Source: Naematelia aurantialba (Eukaryota; Basidiomycota; Tremellomycetes; Tremellales; Naemateliaceae). Taken from it: a stretch of DNA of 64,000 bases. Positions 10,289 through 21,783 of the stretch are shown piece after piece (positions within the stretch are counted from its first letter, which is position 1; every line of letters starts with the position of its first letter). The notes below the pieces were generated by a model. The model ran no database searches, was not told where the DNA came from, and saw only the letters and a program-made list of their open reading frames with translations. The stretch spans positions 1,302,001-1,366,000 of the forward strand of contig JAKFAO010000003.1 of NCBI GenBank assembly GCA_021527695.1, written 5' to 3'. The translations under genes were made by a program, and so were the position numbers.

Positions 10289-13200
10289 ATGGTTGCGGCT
10301 CGGGCACGCGCTTTGAGCGGGTCTTACTTGACCGACACGCTGCCCCACGTCGTCCCGCCGATATTCGAGCAGAGCCAACATACGACTGCGAACCACCGGA
10401 AGAACATCGTCGCGCTGCGCAAGATCCACGAGCAGGCTGCGACGCTGACAGAGGCCGGGTCAAAGGGGAGCGTCAAGCTGGTGGGCGAGAAGGCGTTTAC
10501 CGGGGTGTTCCTCGACATGGTGAACCGCGTGCTGGTGGTCAAGAAGGGCGTGGCGGTCGGGGACAGGGTCGTCAAGTTTATCGCGGGTTACGTCGCCTAC
10601 TGCACACAGCAGGGTGAGTGAGATTTCCTTCCTGTAACATACGTGGAGGACAGGAAGGGCCGGGGAAACCGGGCTTGGGAGAAAAGGGGCAGGGCGATAC
10701 AAGTGCCGCTGGATGCCCCGGAGAGTGACGAGGTAGACGCTCATGGATGCAGATGTGGCAAGCCGACCCGAGGGCGACGAGGACATCGAGACCTTTTCGA
10801 CACGATTCATAGGTAAACTCCTGCGGCACCTCCTCTCAGGCATGGAAGCAAAGGACAAGAACGTGCGCTTCAGAGTGACGCTGCTCGTGGTCTCTATGAT
10901 CAACGGATTCGGAGAGATGGAGTGAGTTACTGACTCGTATCCTCGCTGTCCGAATCAAATCCTCTCCTTCCGCCTGAAATCCTCTTCTGCCTCATATCCT
11001 CTCCTGCCTCATATCCTCTCCTTCCGCCTCAAATCCTCGCCATCCGACTCGCCTCACACCCTCGCCGTCCAACTCACTCTCCCGTATCGAAGCAGAGCAC
11101 GCTGACGCAGCAGCGATGACCTCTATGTGACGTTACGAGAGTGTCTGCTGGAGCGGTCTCGGGACAAAGAGACTGCGGTCAGGGTGCAAGCGGCGGTGGG
11201 CCTCGCGGCGCTCCAGAGCGGGGAGGACGAGGACGACCTCGAGGAGGGGCAGGAACCTCTCAGCGAGGTCTTGCTTGACATGCTGCGCTATGATCCTGCT
11301 GCGTGCGTGTTACGTCTTACATGTTACCTCTACCTCTTACCTTTACCTTTGGCCTCTTACCTCTTGCCTCTTTCCTCGTACCTCTTGCCTCGACCTCTTG
11401 CCTCTTACCTTTTACGTCTCCTCTTACCTCTTGCCTCTCATCTTACCTCTTACCTCTTGCCTTCTACGTTCTCCCGTCCTGCGCCCTTATTCCCTGCGCG
11501 ACGCCTCGCCTCGCTGACTGCATTACAAACAGCGAAGTCCGGCGGGCGGCACTGTACAACCTCCCTCGGACGCCCGCGACCCTTCCGCACATCCTGGCGC
11601 GCACGCGTGACACGGATCCGATCCTGCGGCGCACGGTATACCACGGCTCCCTATCAGCGACGGCACTGCCAGACGCGCGGGTCCTGACCATTGCGCAGAG
11701 GGAGGAGGTGGTGCGCAACGGGCTTGGAGACAGGGAGGGCAGCGTCCGTAAAGCCGCTGCGGCGATGCTGGGCGGTTGGGTAGACGGCGCCGACGGCGAC
11801 TTGGTCGAGGTATGTCCTTGTCGCATCGCATCGCATTGGCCCTAGTTTGCCATGCAGCCAAGTGGCCACGGAGCTGACTGGCGCAGTTTGTATCGAGATT
11901 CGACGTCCTCACCAGCCAGGTGGCGGAGGAGGCCCTCCTGTCGGTCTTTGTGACGCGACCAGAGTTGCTTGATAATGTCGAATTTGACGGTACGTTGCGT
12001 CACTCAAACACAGAGCCGGGTCACTCATCCAAGCTCAGAGGGATACTGGAGCAGTCTTACACCCGAGAAGGCATTCCTGGCGCGCGTGTTTGGAGAACAT
12101 TGCAAGAACAACAAGGTTGGTCTCTACAGCGTCGCTGCACATGTGCATGTGCATGTGCATGTGCAGTTGTGTTACCCTCGCTGACTGCTGCAGGACGAAA
12201 GCCGGTTCGAAGAGGTCATGCCTGTAGTCACTGCACTGGCCTTTCGGACGCAAGACGAGTACAACAAGCTCGTCGGATCGACCAACGACAACGCGGACGA
12301 CGTCGAGGAACGGGCGTTCATTGTTGGCGAGTTGCTGCGCCTCGCGACCCAGCTCGACTACGCAGACGAGACTGGTCGGCGAAAGATGTTTCAGCTGACC
12401 CGTGAGCATATCTCCCCTCAGAGACTGTGTCTGGGGATCGATCTGACGGACGTGTAGGGGAGATGATCTCGCAGGCGAATCTGCCCGAGCAGCTCATTCC
12501 GCGATGCCTAGATGTTCTGAGCAAGATTGCAGATGGGGAGAGGGATCTCATCCGCGTCATTGTAGAGGTCGTCACTGAGCTCAGAGAGGGCGAGGGTGAG
12601 GAGGATGTGGACGGGGTGAGTGATGGAGTCTCGAGTGCATGTCTACGAGGGGGTTCTGATCTGGCAGGCTCTGGGCAGTCAGGCATCGGCGATGGGGACG
12701 CCTGCCGCCAAGCGGACGGCGACCCCTCGCTTCGACCCTGATGACCCCGAGGAACGGATCAAGGCCGCGCTGGTCGACCTGAGGTGCCTGTTGATCTGCA
12801 TAAGCCTGCTCGAGCGCGTCAACTCGGTGAGCTCTGCTTGTCTCGCGGGACGCTGCGGCTCACCCCGGCAAGACCTTGCAGGACAACTCGATGTTTCACG
12901 GTCTCCTGCCTGACCTGATCATCCCGGCCGTGCGGAACAAGGACGAGCCCGCACTCAGAGACCAAGGCCTCGTCTGCCTAGGACTGTGCTGTATGATCGA
13001 TTCGGTAAGATGGCCTTCACGTCGAGATGAAAGAGCGGTGCTGAGAAGTAGAAAATGGCGGCAAACTCGTTTGGGCTGTTCATCCAGCAGCTCACGGCGG
13101 CGGACGACGAGCTCAAAGTCAAGGTCGTGCAGATCGTGTTTGACCTCTTGATGGTCCAGGACATACAGACGCTGGTGTCCAAGACCATGCCGGTGAGCTG

Positions 13201-15037
13201 CTGCGTCTGTCATGCTACCCAGTCCACGTGAGACTGTCGAGCGTGTCGGTTTGGATCTGGCGTGCAGGCTTTGAGCTAGACTCAGTTTGAGTCTGGTTTT
13301 GGCTCCGAACCTGCCCTGTTTCGAGAGAGCTGATTTGGACAGGCGGATAAAGTGGTCGAGCTCGTCCGGCACACCCTCAGCCAGGACGCACCCGAGGTCC
13401 AAGCGGTCGCTTGTGAGGGAGTCGCAAAGCTCATGCTAGCGGGAATGATCGAGGACGACAGCGTGAGTCCTAGGCTAGCGTACCAAGCGGCCAAGTACCT
13501 CTTGGACGCACGCTGAAGTAGAGACAGGTACTGCAGTCGCTCGTGTTGCTCTACTTTTCCCCCGAGACCTCGGATAACCAGCCGCTGCGGCAGTGCTTGA
13601 CGTACTTTTTGCCAGTGTACTGCTACTCGTCCTGTGCAAATCAGAGGAGGATGCTCTCGGTGAGTTGTTGTGTCTTCATACCCCCCCCCCTCCCCCCAGT
13701 CCGCCCCGCCACATCCGTGTCATGCCAGAGATACATACACGCCACGCCACATCACGTCATGGCACGACCCCCAAGCCGGTCCCGCCATACACCTAACAGG
13801 CAGACTGCAGCTGACCGCGCACCTAGATCTTCATGGACACGTTCAACATGCTTGCACAGCTGCACGACGAGGCCGACGAGGAAGGCATGTTGCCCCTTGG
13901 TCAGATGGGGCTCATGATTGTTGATTGGCTTGACCCGGAGAAGACTGTGTGAGTCGTCTTCCCGGCCCCGTTTCTCCCGCCCCCTCTCCCTTTCCTTTCC
14001 TCCCTCCCCCCCCCCCCCGGGCGCGGGGCGTACTTCACCTTGCTCCTCCTGCGTCTTGCCCCACACTCTTAGGACACCCCTCTTTGCATCTCGTCCACTC
14101 CTCTTGAGCCTTCCTGCCCGCCAATCATGTGGGACGCTGCTGATTGCCGGCAGAGAGCGGGATGGCGTAAAAGGCGACCCACAACTCCATCTGGAGCTGA
14201 ACATAGAGGTCCTGAAGGGCATTCTGACTGAGACTTCGAGTGAGTCCCGGTCAAGTCTAGACCGGCAGAGACTAGACCGGCAGAGAGCTGAGGGGGTTGC
14301 CAGAGGAAATTCGGAAAGCACTGCTTTCCCTACTCGGAAAACTCAACCTGCCTGATGCAAACGAGGTCGACGAGTGGAAGCCAAAGGCGGCAGTCACGCT
14401 CGTTAATAGCATACGTAGTGTGAGTACGAGTTGCGAGTTGCTGTATCTTGGGGTCAGGCGCCTCAGAAAACAAGCTCATGGTCGCAGAAACGACCTTTTG
14501 CCGATGCGGCTTCGAGAAATGCCCTGGCGCGATTCGACACGATGCTCTCAAAACGCTTCTCTGGGCTTCTCGGCGGGTTTGACGAGGACGCGTTCCGCGT
14601 TTCGGACGTGGAGGCTGTCACGGAAATGTTTGGGTTCATCGACGATGTGTGAGTCGAGTCACCTAGAATAATACCTACAGCAGAGCACTCGACGCAGATG
14701 TGCGGCTGCTGTTGCTGTGTTGGATTTTGCTTTCGTAGATGCGATGGGAGGGACGCTGATGGTGTGCAGGGACGAAATGGACCCTGATGCACAGTCCGAG
14801 GCGGGCTCGCGACGCGCACGCAAAGGCTCGCGGCGGCAGGTCAGCGAGGCCCCGTCCGACGTATCGACCGTGGCGGAATCGGACGAGGACGGCGAGGACG
14901 ACGACGAGGAAGAGACGCCGAGGCGCGCGCCGTCGTCGAAGCGGCCGATACATGACGCCTCTGAGGAAGAGGAGGACGAGGGCGAGGACGAGGATGACGA
15001 CGTCGAGAGTCTGCTGGACGAGGGGGATTCGTTCTGA
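10289..15037 (+). CDS. YCG1: Condensin complex subunit 3 (Ycg1/CAP-G)
   Basis: HEAT-repeat, non-SMC subunit of condensin that binds DNA and compacts mitotic chromosomes. The ATG at 10289 begins MVAARARALSGSYLTDTLPH. Recognisable segments are HRKNIVALRKIHEQAA, ETFSTRFIGKLLRHLLSGME, KDKNVRFRVTLLVVSMI (the CAP-G signature region), LERSRDKETAVRVQAAVGLA, EVRRAALYNLPRTPATLPHI, GLDRxGSVRKAAAAML-like repeats, and the C-terminal Cnd3 block FGLFIQQLTAADDELKVKVV, HTLSQDAPEVQAVACEGVAK, FSPETSDNQPLRQCLTYFLP. The extreme C-terminus (about 14776-15037) is very acidic and Ser/Arg-rich and ends VESLLDEGDSF. More than 15 introns interrupt it, several filled with CT-rich simple repeats. The family call is strong; some exon ends in the C-terminal third are approximate. 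Confidence 0.93.
10935..11095. repeat. CT-rich degenerate repeat in a YCG1 intron
   Basis: Variants of the 15-16 base unit TCCTCTCCTGCCTCATA recur about eight times between the exon ending GFGEM and the exon beginning at DDLYVTLREC. On the coding strand it is a long polypyrimidine region. Confidence 0.7.
11315..11470. repeat. CTTACCTCTTGCCT-type repeat in a YCG1 intron
   Basis: Some 150 bp are built from alternating TTACCTC and TTGCCTC words. This interrupts the HEAT region between MLRYDPAA and EVRRAALYNLP. It reads open in frame for a stretch, but the Leu/Pro/Ser peptide has no relation to condensin, so it is intronic. Confidence 0.7.
13681..14020. repeat. C-homopolymer tracts in YCG1 introns
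   Basis: Runs of ten C at 13681-13690 and more than eleven C near 14008-14019 sit in two neighbouring introns. The exon lying between them begins near 13830 and reads FMDTFNMLAQLHDEADEEG. Such runs are prone to length errors in assembly but do not touch the coding frame. Confidence 0.55.
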
Positions 15038-15550
15038 TCCTCCCTCCCCATCAGCGATGTATTCTGAGACTCGATGCATGTCCATGCCATGCCTCCAGTG
15101 CTGCCCAGGTTGGACGATGGAATAAGATTCAGTGGGGGGAGTAGACTCGGGCCGTGGGGCCGCTGTGCGGGGAGCGGAACAGCTGTCGAGGTATTTGTCA
15201 TTTCGGTTCCTGTCATTTGTTGCTCTTTGCTGCGTCTCTGTGTATCTGCGTCTGTGTGTCTTCTGTGTCTCTGCTTCCACCACTTGCACATCCACTCTCC
15301 GTAGGGCACCTGCTCCCGTGGCTGCACAGCGGGTATTACTGTCGTCTGGCATTGGGCTACAGGCTACACGAGCAAAAGCGCTAGCGAGATACATTCGACG
15401 CCAAGAGACCCGAAATCCGCCCGAGGTACCCGTCCTCGAACATCGGCCCTTGTCACTCTCCAACCTGCAGGCCGCAACCTTGCATCCAATCGACTCGTCT
15501 GCGTTACCGCATCCCAACGGACGCTTGTACCGCTTTACCCGTGTACCGAA
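15038..15550. other. YCG1 3' region and distal UreG upstream region
   Basis: No gene is seen. The segment at 15195-15290 is rich in TGT/CTG words (for example CTGCGTCTGTGTGTCTTCTG), probably simple-sequence drift. The spacer leads into the 15-bp array upstream of the urease accessory gene. Confidence 0.45.
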
Positions 15551-15619
15551 ACGTCTCGGTATTAAACGTCTCGGTACTAAACATCTCGGTATCTACGTCT
15601 CGGTCTTGAACGTCTCGGT
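15551..15619 (+). repeat. Five-copy 15-bp array (ACGTCTCGGT core) directly upstream of UreG
   Basis: Cores start at 15551, 15566, 15581, 15595 and 15610, with spacing 15, 15, 14 and 15. Four are identical and one has a single change (ACATCTCGGT); the 4-5 bp linkers are variable. The array ends 49 bp before the UreG ATG, so it lies in the proximal promoter or 5' UTR. Its role is unknown. Confidence 0.85.
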
Positions 15620-15667
15620 GTCGAAACGTAAACGACTTGGCAACACTTCCGGTCACCCAGCCGCACG

Positions 15668-17764
15668 ATGTCCGACTCGCGTGAACCGGTATGCGAGTTC
15701 TCGGACCGCCTGAGCAGCGCCTTGTCCGAGTCGACGCCCCGCCCGCCCCCGTCGGCGCTGGCCCCGCTCTCGTCGCACGACCTCACCCCCGAACACGAGC
15801 ATGAGGATTATACCCCCGAATACGAGCACCAGCACGAGCACCAACACGATCACGGATACGAGCACGATCACGACCGCAGCTCAGGTAATGGTTTTGACCA
15901 CACTCACGATTTTCACTCGCACGATGGCGGACTGACGATGCATGTGCATGGGTCGGCAGGGCACGGGGGGACGTGGACGCCGGATGAGCACGGGCACACG
16001 CACGAGCATCTGGAGCATGCTGGTGAGTTGGGGCTCTCTGGATATGCGCTCGCCGGGTTGGGGGAGGGGGAGGGGGGGAGGGGGGAGGGTGGCTTCCCAG
16101 TGTGGTGTGCAAGGTGTCAGGAGGGGGATTCCACCTGCACGGTTCGAGTGGGTTAAGAGGTCGAGGTGGGTGTGATATGGTGGTTGTCGATTCGAGGGCG
16201 ATATGGGGCTCGATGTTGTGGACGGTGGGTGTCGATGTTGTGACGATATGGAACTCGATGTTGTGGACGACAGGATGGTGTCAAGTCAGTCGAGTGGAGA
16301 ATCGAGTACCTTCTGCAGGTAGTGTTGGCTCGGGCAGGTAGCTGTGGAAGTCGCCGGTGGCCTTGGCCGAGCTTGTTGGTCGTTGCGACCCCCTAGGCCG
16401 GATGGGCGGACTGCGGTACGCCGCTGATGAGCGTGGACACGAGACCCATCCAGACACGAGAGTGGACACTCGCCAGCGTGTGCTGGCCGCCCGCTAACCC
16501 GCCTAGGCAAGTTCTCTGAACGCGATATGCCCGACTACACCGGCCGAGATTGGACAGAACGAGCCTTTACGATCGGCATAGGAGGGTGCGTCCTCCCTAC
16601 ATGTCCATTCACCCACATGCGCCTTCCTCACCTGGTCTGCCCTGGCATGACACGTTATACTCCCGCCCTTTCCTCACCTGCAGCCATCATCCGTCGCCTG
16701 TCTGTGAGCTTTGCTGATACCGTCAAGCCCTGTTGGGTCAGGAAAGACGGCGTTGCTCCTGGCGCTTTGTCGGGCGTTGCGGGATTCGCACAATATTGGT
16801 ACGCTCTTCCCTGGCTCACATGCTATCATCCCACACCGCGCCAAATTACACTCCCATCGTCGTATAAGACCCCCACCGTCGTCTTACACCACCCCATCGT
16901 CGTATAAACCCCCGCCGTCGTAGTACACCACCCATCATCGTATCGCATCCCCAACACTGAATCAGTACAACCCGGTGCTGACGCCGCAGCTGCCGTCACC
17001 AACGACATCTTCACTCGCGAGGACCAAGAGTTCCTCATCCGCAACGAGGCACTCCCGACCGAACGCATCCGCGCAATCGAGACGGGCGGGTGCCCGCATG
17101 CTGCTATCCGGGAAGACATTTCGGCCAACCTCGGTGCGCTGGAGGAGCTGCAAGCGAGTTTTGCATGCGAGTTGCTGTTTGTCGAGAGCGGTGGGGATAA
17201 TCTGGCTGGTGCGTGCTGCCCAACTCCGACCCCTCCCTCTTTAACCCCATTCCCCGCCTCCGACTCCCCAGCCGCACATGCCTCCTTCCCCCTGGGGGCC
17301 CCTGACCCAATCCGCCTGTGTCGTCACACTCGGGCGAGACGCGGCATGTGACGGCCCTGACGCTGCTTAGCCAACTACTCGCGCGAGCTCGCCGACTACA
17401 TCATCTACGTTATCGATGTATCTGGCGGCGACAAGATCCCCCGCAAGGGCGGGCCTGGGATCTCCCAGTCGGACCTGCTCATCGTCAACAAGGTGAGACG
17501 CCATCGGCCCCTCCAGCCCCCAACTCGAGTGGAAGAGAGCACGCTGACAGCCCTGTGCAGATTGACCTCGCGCCCTATGTCGGTGCGTCGCTGGATGTGA
17601 TGCGCCGCGACGCTGCCAAGATGCGCGAGAACGGGCCGACACTGTTCACTTCTGTGCGCAACAACGACGGCGTCAGCGATGTTATCGAAGCGATTCTGGG
17701 CGCGTGGAAAGTCAGTGGGGCGGCGGCGCGGTTCGCCAAGGGCAAGGGCAAGGCGGCGGCCTAG
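15668..17764 (+). CDS. Urease accessory GTPase UreG with histidine-rich N-terminal domain
   Basis: SIMIBI-class GTPase that delivers nickel to urease (fungal Ure7-type). Exon 1 (15668 to about 16022) encodes an N-terminal extension with 22 His in about 118 residues, many as HEHEH or [10 protein letters not shown]. This is a likely metal-binding region and could cover a UreE-like role; that is inference, in line with what is reported for Cryptococcus Ure7. Joined exons then give [20 protein letters not shown] (P-loop), [31 protein letters not shown] (the CPH metal site), [32 protein letters not shown] and [16 protein letters not shown] (NKxD). The P-loop is split by an intron after GIGG. The stop is TAG 17762-17764. 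The core is complete; neighbours carry no other urease gene. Confidence 0.95.
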
Positions 17765-18204
17765 TGGTCGTGGACGGTGGTCTCGCTCATCTCGCTCTAT
17801 GCTATGCACACATAGATGTCGTGCTGTCCGCCACACTGACCGCCTTTCCCACGCGATGTGCGTTAGAGTTTCCACGTGCCTATCCGGGGCCGCCTGCAGC
17901 TTCAGCTGGGGCTCCATTCCGGGTCGTGTGGCCGGCTAACCATTGGCGCGGGGAAACGTTGGCGCTTACCTTGTCAAGTGATCAAGTGATTTTTCCGTCG
18001 TGGGCGAGCGAGCGAAGGGAGGGAGGCGACATGAGAGAAGTCATGGGGTCACTGGGGGAAGCAAGGGGAGGATATATAAGCAGGGTTGCCACGCAGCGCT
18101 CGAGCTGGCTGCCTGTCGTCTACCACGACATCGACATTGACACTGCGCAGTCTGAGACTTGACATCCAATCGTGAGATAGCTGTACTGAACGGTTTCACC
18201 CGCC
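17765..18204 (+). promoter_or_regulatory. Promoter of the small paired-Cys/His gene, with TATA box
   Basis: TATATAA lies at 18073-18079, about 126 nt before the ATG at 18205. Just upstream, AAGGGGAGG at 18063-18071 contains an AGGGG core like the yeast stress-response element. The first part of the spacer is the UreG 3' region. A strong TATA plus an AGGGG core would suit an inducible gene; this is inference. Confidence 0.45.
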
Positions 18205-19400
18205 ATGGCAGACCTCGGAACTTCCCCTACAGAGTGAGCACCATCCCGCCTTTCTCCCCATGCAGCATCGGGTATTGCGCAGTCCGGGTACAGTGGCCGA
18301 GACCTGAAAGGAGACCACGTACGGCATGGAGGGCTTGAGCCGTGCTGTCTGCTATCTTGCGGCCGTGCTGTCGTGTTGCTGCTGTCTGCTGTCTGCTGTC
18401 TGCTGTCTGCTGTGTTGCCGTCGTGCTGTGGACAGGCGAGGCAGGGGATCATCCGCTGACAGCGCTGCAGCTCGTCCTCCTCGAGTATGTCCTGCATGCT
18501 CTGTCTTCATGTCTGCGTCGATCGTCTGTGTCGGCGTTGACAAACACTCTTGCTCTCCTCGTCTCCGTCTCTCCCTTCTCCTTCCTTCCTTTTCCCCTCC
18601 CGCCTTCTCTCCTTCTTTCCTTCTCTCTTCCTCTTTCTCTTCCTCCTTCCCTCCTTCCTCGTTCCCTCGTTCCCTCCTTCTCCTTCCTCTACCTCTCCTC
18701 CACTATCAATGTCCGCCCTTGTCATGCACCCATCGCAGCAGCAATAATCTACCACCACCATGGAGCTGCCCATCTGCGCAGCGAGCCTCGTCTCGAGACG
18801 GCATAACAACCGCCACTGACACCCGCAGTCGAGGTCAACGACGCACTGTTCTGCGAGCACGGCCTCGAAGTCTGCAAGCAGTGCGAGTTTGATGCGCGCG
18901 AGGGTGAGTCGGCGGCGTCTGGCCCGGGCCCGCGCTGATTCCTTCAGACAACGACGCCATGATGGGGTAAGTCCTGCCCACTGTATTACGCGTTGCCTGC
19001 GTTGCTTGTCTTACTTTCTTGCCATACTGGCCTTACTTCCTTGCCATACTGGCCTTACTTCCTTGCCATACTGGCCATACTTCCTTGCCACCCCACGACA
19101 CCTTGATGCTCGTCGCGCTAACGGCTCAGGATGGACCCGGCGCCGAGAGCGCCGCTCGAGCTTCCAGCCCACTACAAGTCAAACAAGGACGGCTCGATCA
19201 TGTGCAAGGCGCACGGTAACACCAACTGCAAGTCGTGCTGTGAGTAAATCTCCTGCACGGCAACTACCCCAATCAGCGCGTCCGATCCGCTGAAGCTGAT
19301 GCACCCAGTCGGCTGGAAAAAGCAAATCGCCAAGCTCCACAAGGAAGGCAAAAAAGCCGCCAAGGGCAAGAAGGACAACGGCGGGACCAACCTTTACTAA
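18205..19400 (+). CDS. Small conserved-looking protein with two Cys/His zinc-knuckle-like motifs
   Basis: A protein of about 115 residues spread over at least five exons. The start MADLGTSPTE (18205) is followed by a large intron, then VEVNDALFCEHGLEVCKQC, DNDAMMGMDPAPRAPLELPA, HYKSNKDGSIMCKAHGN, TNCKSC and FGWKKQIAKLHKEGKKAAKG. The stop is TAA 19398-19400. Two similar motifs appear: C-x-H-x4-C-x2-C (CEHGLEVCKQC) and C-x2-H-x4-C-x2-C (CKAHGNTNCKSC), probably binding zinc, followed by a basic, Lys-rich tail. The join between exon 1 and exon 2 is out of phase as read, so a further small exon or a different start probably exists. No function can be assigned. Confidence 0.65.
18360..18720. repeat. 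CTGTCTG and CTTCC-rich simple repeats in first intron of the small Cys/His gene
   Basis: TGCTGTC repeats at 18373-18415 are followed by a 140-bp CT-rich stretch at 18570-18710. Both lie inside the roughly 600-bp first intron and carry no coding pattern. Confidence 0.65.
19013..19092. repeat. About 19-21-bp tandem repeat, four copies, in an intron
   Basis: The unit CTTGCCATACTGGCCTTACT recurs four times with slight changes between the exon ending AMMG and the exon beginning MDPAPRAP. Confidence 0.75.
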
Positions 19401-19774
19401 GCGAGCGCTCCATCCAGCGCGCATCGCCTGCGTCGCTCGGGAGCTCCGTATAGGCTCGGGAGAGTCACCAGCTGTCAGAAGTGTTAGTTTTGGAGTCGAT
19501 TTTCAAGTTGTTGGTACTTTTCCAGGCGAGCGTTGTCAGCATTGTTTGTACATTCAGAGTCTGTTGTGAGAAAGCTGAAAGTGGTGTGGGAAATTCTAAG
19601 AGTACTGTGAAAAGTCGACAGTGAGTTGTTCCGAAGAATTGAGATGCAGAATATGCCCAGTCACGGTAGCGACAGTGGTCTGTACTGTACCTTCAGCGCT
19701 CCATATATCATAAATGCGTGCATGGCGAAAGGCGACGTCAGGTTGTCAGTATGCGTGCATCATCGAGTCTCAAT
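19401..19774. other. Convergent 3' spacer before GET4
   Basis: This AT-richer 374-nt spacer lies between the stop codons of the small Cys/His gene (+) and GET4 (-). It should hold both 3' UTRs. No other feature is seen. Confidence 0.5.
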
Positions 19775-21395
19775 CTACCCCCGGCCCCCCGCGCCTCCGC
19801 CTCCGCCGCCAAACAGCGATCCCATGAGGTTCTGAAGCATGTCACCGCCTCCGTGTCCCCTCGGCGGCGGGATGAGGAAGACGTGGGTGGAAATCTCCAA
19901 GAGGACCTAGGCGGGTCAGCGGCTTGGACCTAGTTGCATGGCTCCGCTCCAACGGCATTCTCGCTCGCGCAAGATGATGAGCGACCACCGGAGACGGGGG
20001 GGAAGGAAGTGAGAAGGGCGCTGGAGAAGGCGCCTCGCAACGGAAGGCGGGTGGACATACCTCCTGGACCTCTTTGGTAGCTAGCCAGCTGGTATGGCCC
20101 GCACTGCGGCGATACCTTGCGAGCAGATTCTCCCACTCCCGCGCGACGCCGCCGTCCATCCCGCGCGCTTGGACGCCCGACACGCCCGGCGCCGGCGCAC
20201 GCTGCACGGTGATCAGAGCGAGCTGGAGGAAGTTGAGCGTCGGCGAGGATGTCAGGTGGACCTCGGACGGGGAAAACGAGGTTTGAGACGGTAGGTTCGC
20301 GAGTATGTGGTGTTTGTACAGTGAGCGGGGGGAAGCTAGCAGGGAGAGGAGGGTTGTCAGGAAGGTCGTGGCCGGGAGGACGTTGGGTGGATGCTGGGCT
20401 AGGAACCTGGACAATCAGCGTCAACTGTGAGACTGGCACTGGGATTCAGGATTCAATCTCGACAGCGTCGCACATGGACTGGGTGCGAGTGATGCAGTGA
20501 TGCAGTGTACAGGACTCACGGAAGTGTCCCTCGAATGGCATATGGCGCGGGATCAAGCTGGCCCTCGCCAGACCTACCGTGATCAGCTGGTTGCGCAGCG
20601 CTTCTCGCAGGACAGGAGCTCACCACTCAAACATCATCTCTGCGAGTAGCACAGCGGCGTCCCGCTTGCCGCTTGCGAGCATGTGCGTCTCGGCTGGGAC
20701 AAACGACTTGTCTGGCGTGTATCAGTTTCATCACACAGCAAAGCACGACATGGCGCGACCAAGACTGGTCCTGCCTCACACCAAGGTGTGGGAACCAGGC
20801 CACAGGCGCCTCGCCGCTGCCAGTAAAGTCGGAGCGTCATGGCTCACCTTTGTAGTAGAGTTCGCCGACGTATTGGTGTAGCCCTGGATCTCCGGTCGGG
20901 CACTCGCCGTGCGCCGCCGACCAGCGTATCGCTGCGTCCGCGAGCTTCTTCCGCCATGGCCCGTGTGGTGGGGTGAGCGCCAGCAGCTGGGTGATGGATG
21001 CTGGGCCAGTCAGCATTGCTCTCAGGACCGGCATCATTCTCATGGCACGGGCGGGAAGGTGGGGCGGGAGGGAGGAAGGAAGGAAGGTAAAGACGGATCA
21101 AGGACGCACCTCTCAACTTGTCGTCAATCGCAATCTCGCCATCACCGAGAACCTGCACGAGCCGCACCCCCAGCTCTGCACCACTCCCCGCCTCGCCGAG
21201 CTTCAGCAGCTCTCTCGCCGTACTAAACAGGATCTCAGTGGCGACGTCCAGATGACCAGAAGAGACGAGCCGCGCCGTCGTGGTTAGGCATTTCTGGTGG
21301 GCCGAGTACGGGTTCGGCGACGGCGGTTGGAGGAGGTTGAGGATGGGCGGGAGGAGGGCTTCGACCGTGGGCGGTCGCGCTTGGCGGGGAGGCAT
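19775..21395 (-). CDS. GET4: Golgi-to-ER traffic protein 4 (Get4)
   Basis: Alpha-solenoid adaptor that, with Get5, hands tail-anchored proteins from Sgt2 to Get3. The ATG at 21395 begins MPPRQARPPTVEALLPPIL. Family segments are NPYSAHQKCLTTTARLVSSG, TEILFSTARELLKLGEAGSG, GVRLVQVLGD, PWRKKLADAAIRWSAAHGEC and the characteristic GDPGLHQYVGELYYK, then FVPAETHMLASGKRDAAV. The later half carries HILANLPSQTSF, NFLQLALITVQRAP and REWENLLARYRR. The last exon (ends 19775) reads LEISTHVFLIPPPRGHGG and LQNLMGSLFGG, then a glycine run. The C-terminal Gly tail is longer than usual. At least six exons can be traced. Confidence rests on the GDPxLHxYxGxLYYK region. Confidence 0.85.
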
Positions 21396-21783
21396 TCTCA
21401 ACTGCAGATTCGGCGATCCTCAGATCAGAGCAACGGACACGGGTGGGCTTTGACGCCGACCTGGAGGAATTGTAGACGGTCCAGGTCAGAGCTGTAGTCG
21501 ACGTGTCTGGCACGTGGTCATTAGGTTCCTGCTTGTACAATATCCACCAAGCAGCATGATCCCGCCCACAGACACCAAGGATTCTGCTGCAGCCCCCAAC
21601 GTCAGGCGCAACTCTCAATACCCGCGGTAGTACCTCAGAACTGCAGAATGAAGGGAGCTCAAGGTGACAGAGGTCTCTTGAGAGGACTTGACGGCTTCAC
21701 CAAGCTCTACCCACGTCCTTGGCCATGCGCAATCATGAGATCCAATGCATCACTCCTACACAGCCGCCATAGCCTAGACCATC
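21396..21783. other. Spacer between GET4 5' end and RPS11 3' end
   Basis: This 388-nt spacer between two minus-strand genes should hold the GET4 promoter and RPS11 3' UTR. No clear motif or gene is seen. Confidence 0.45.

Noticed and set aside
15551..15619. CRISPR-like array
   Set aside because: The repeats are 10 bp with 4-5 bp linkers, far below CRISPR repeat and spacer sizes, and the genome is eukaryotic.
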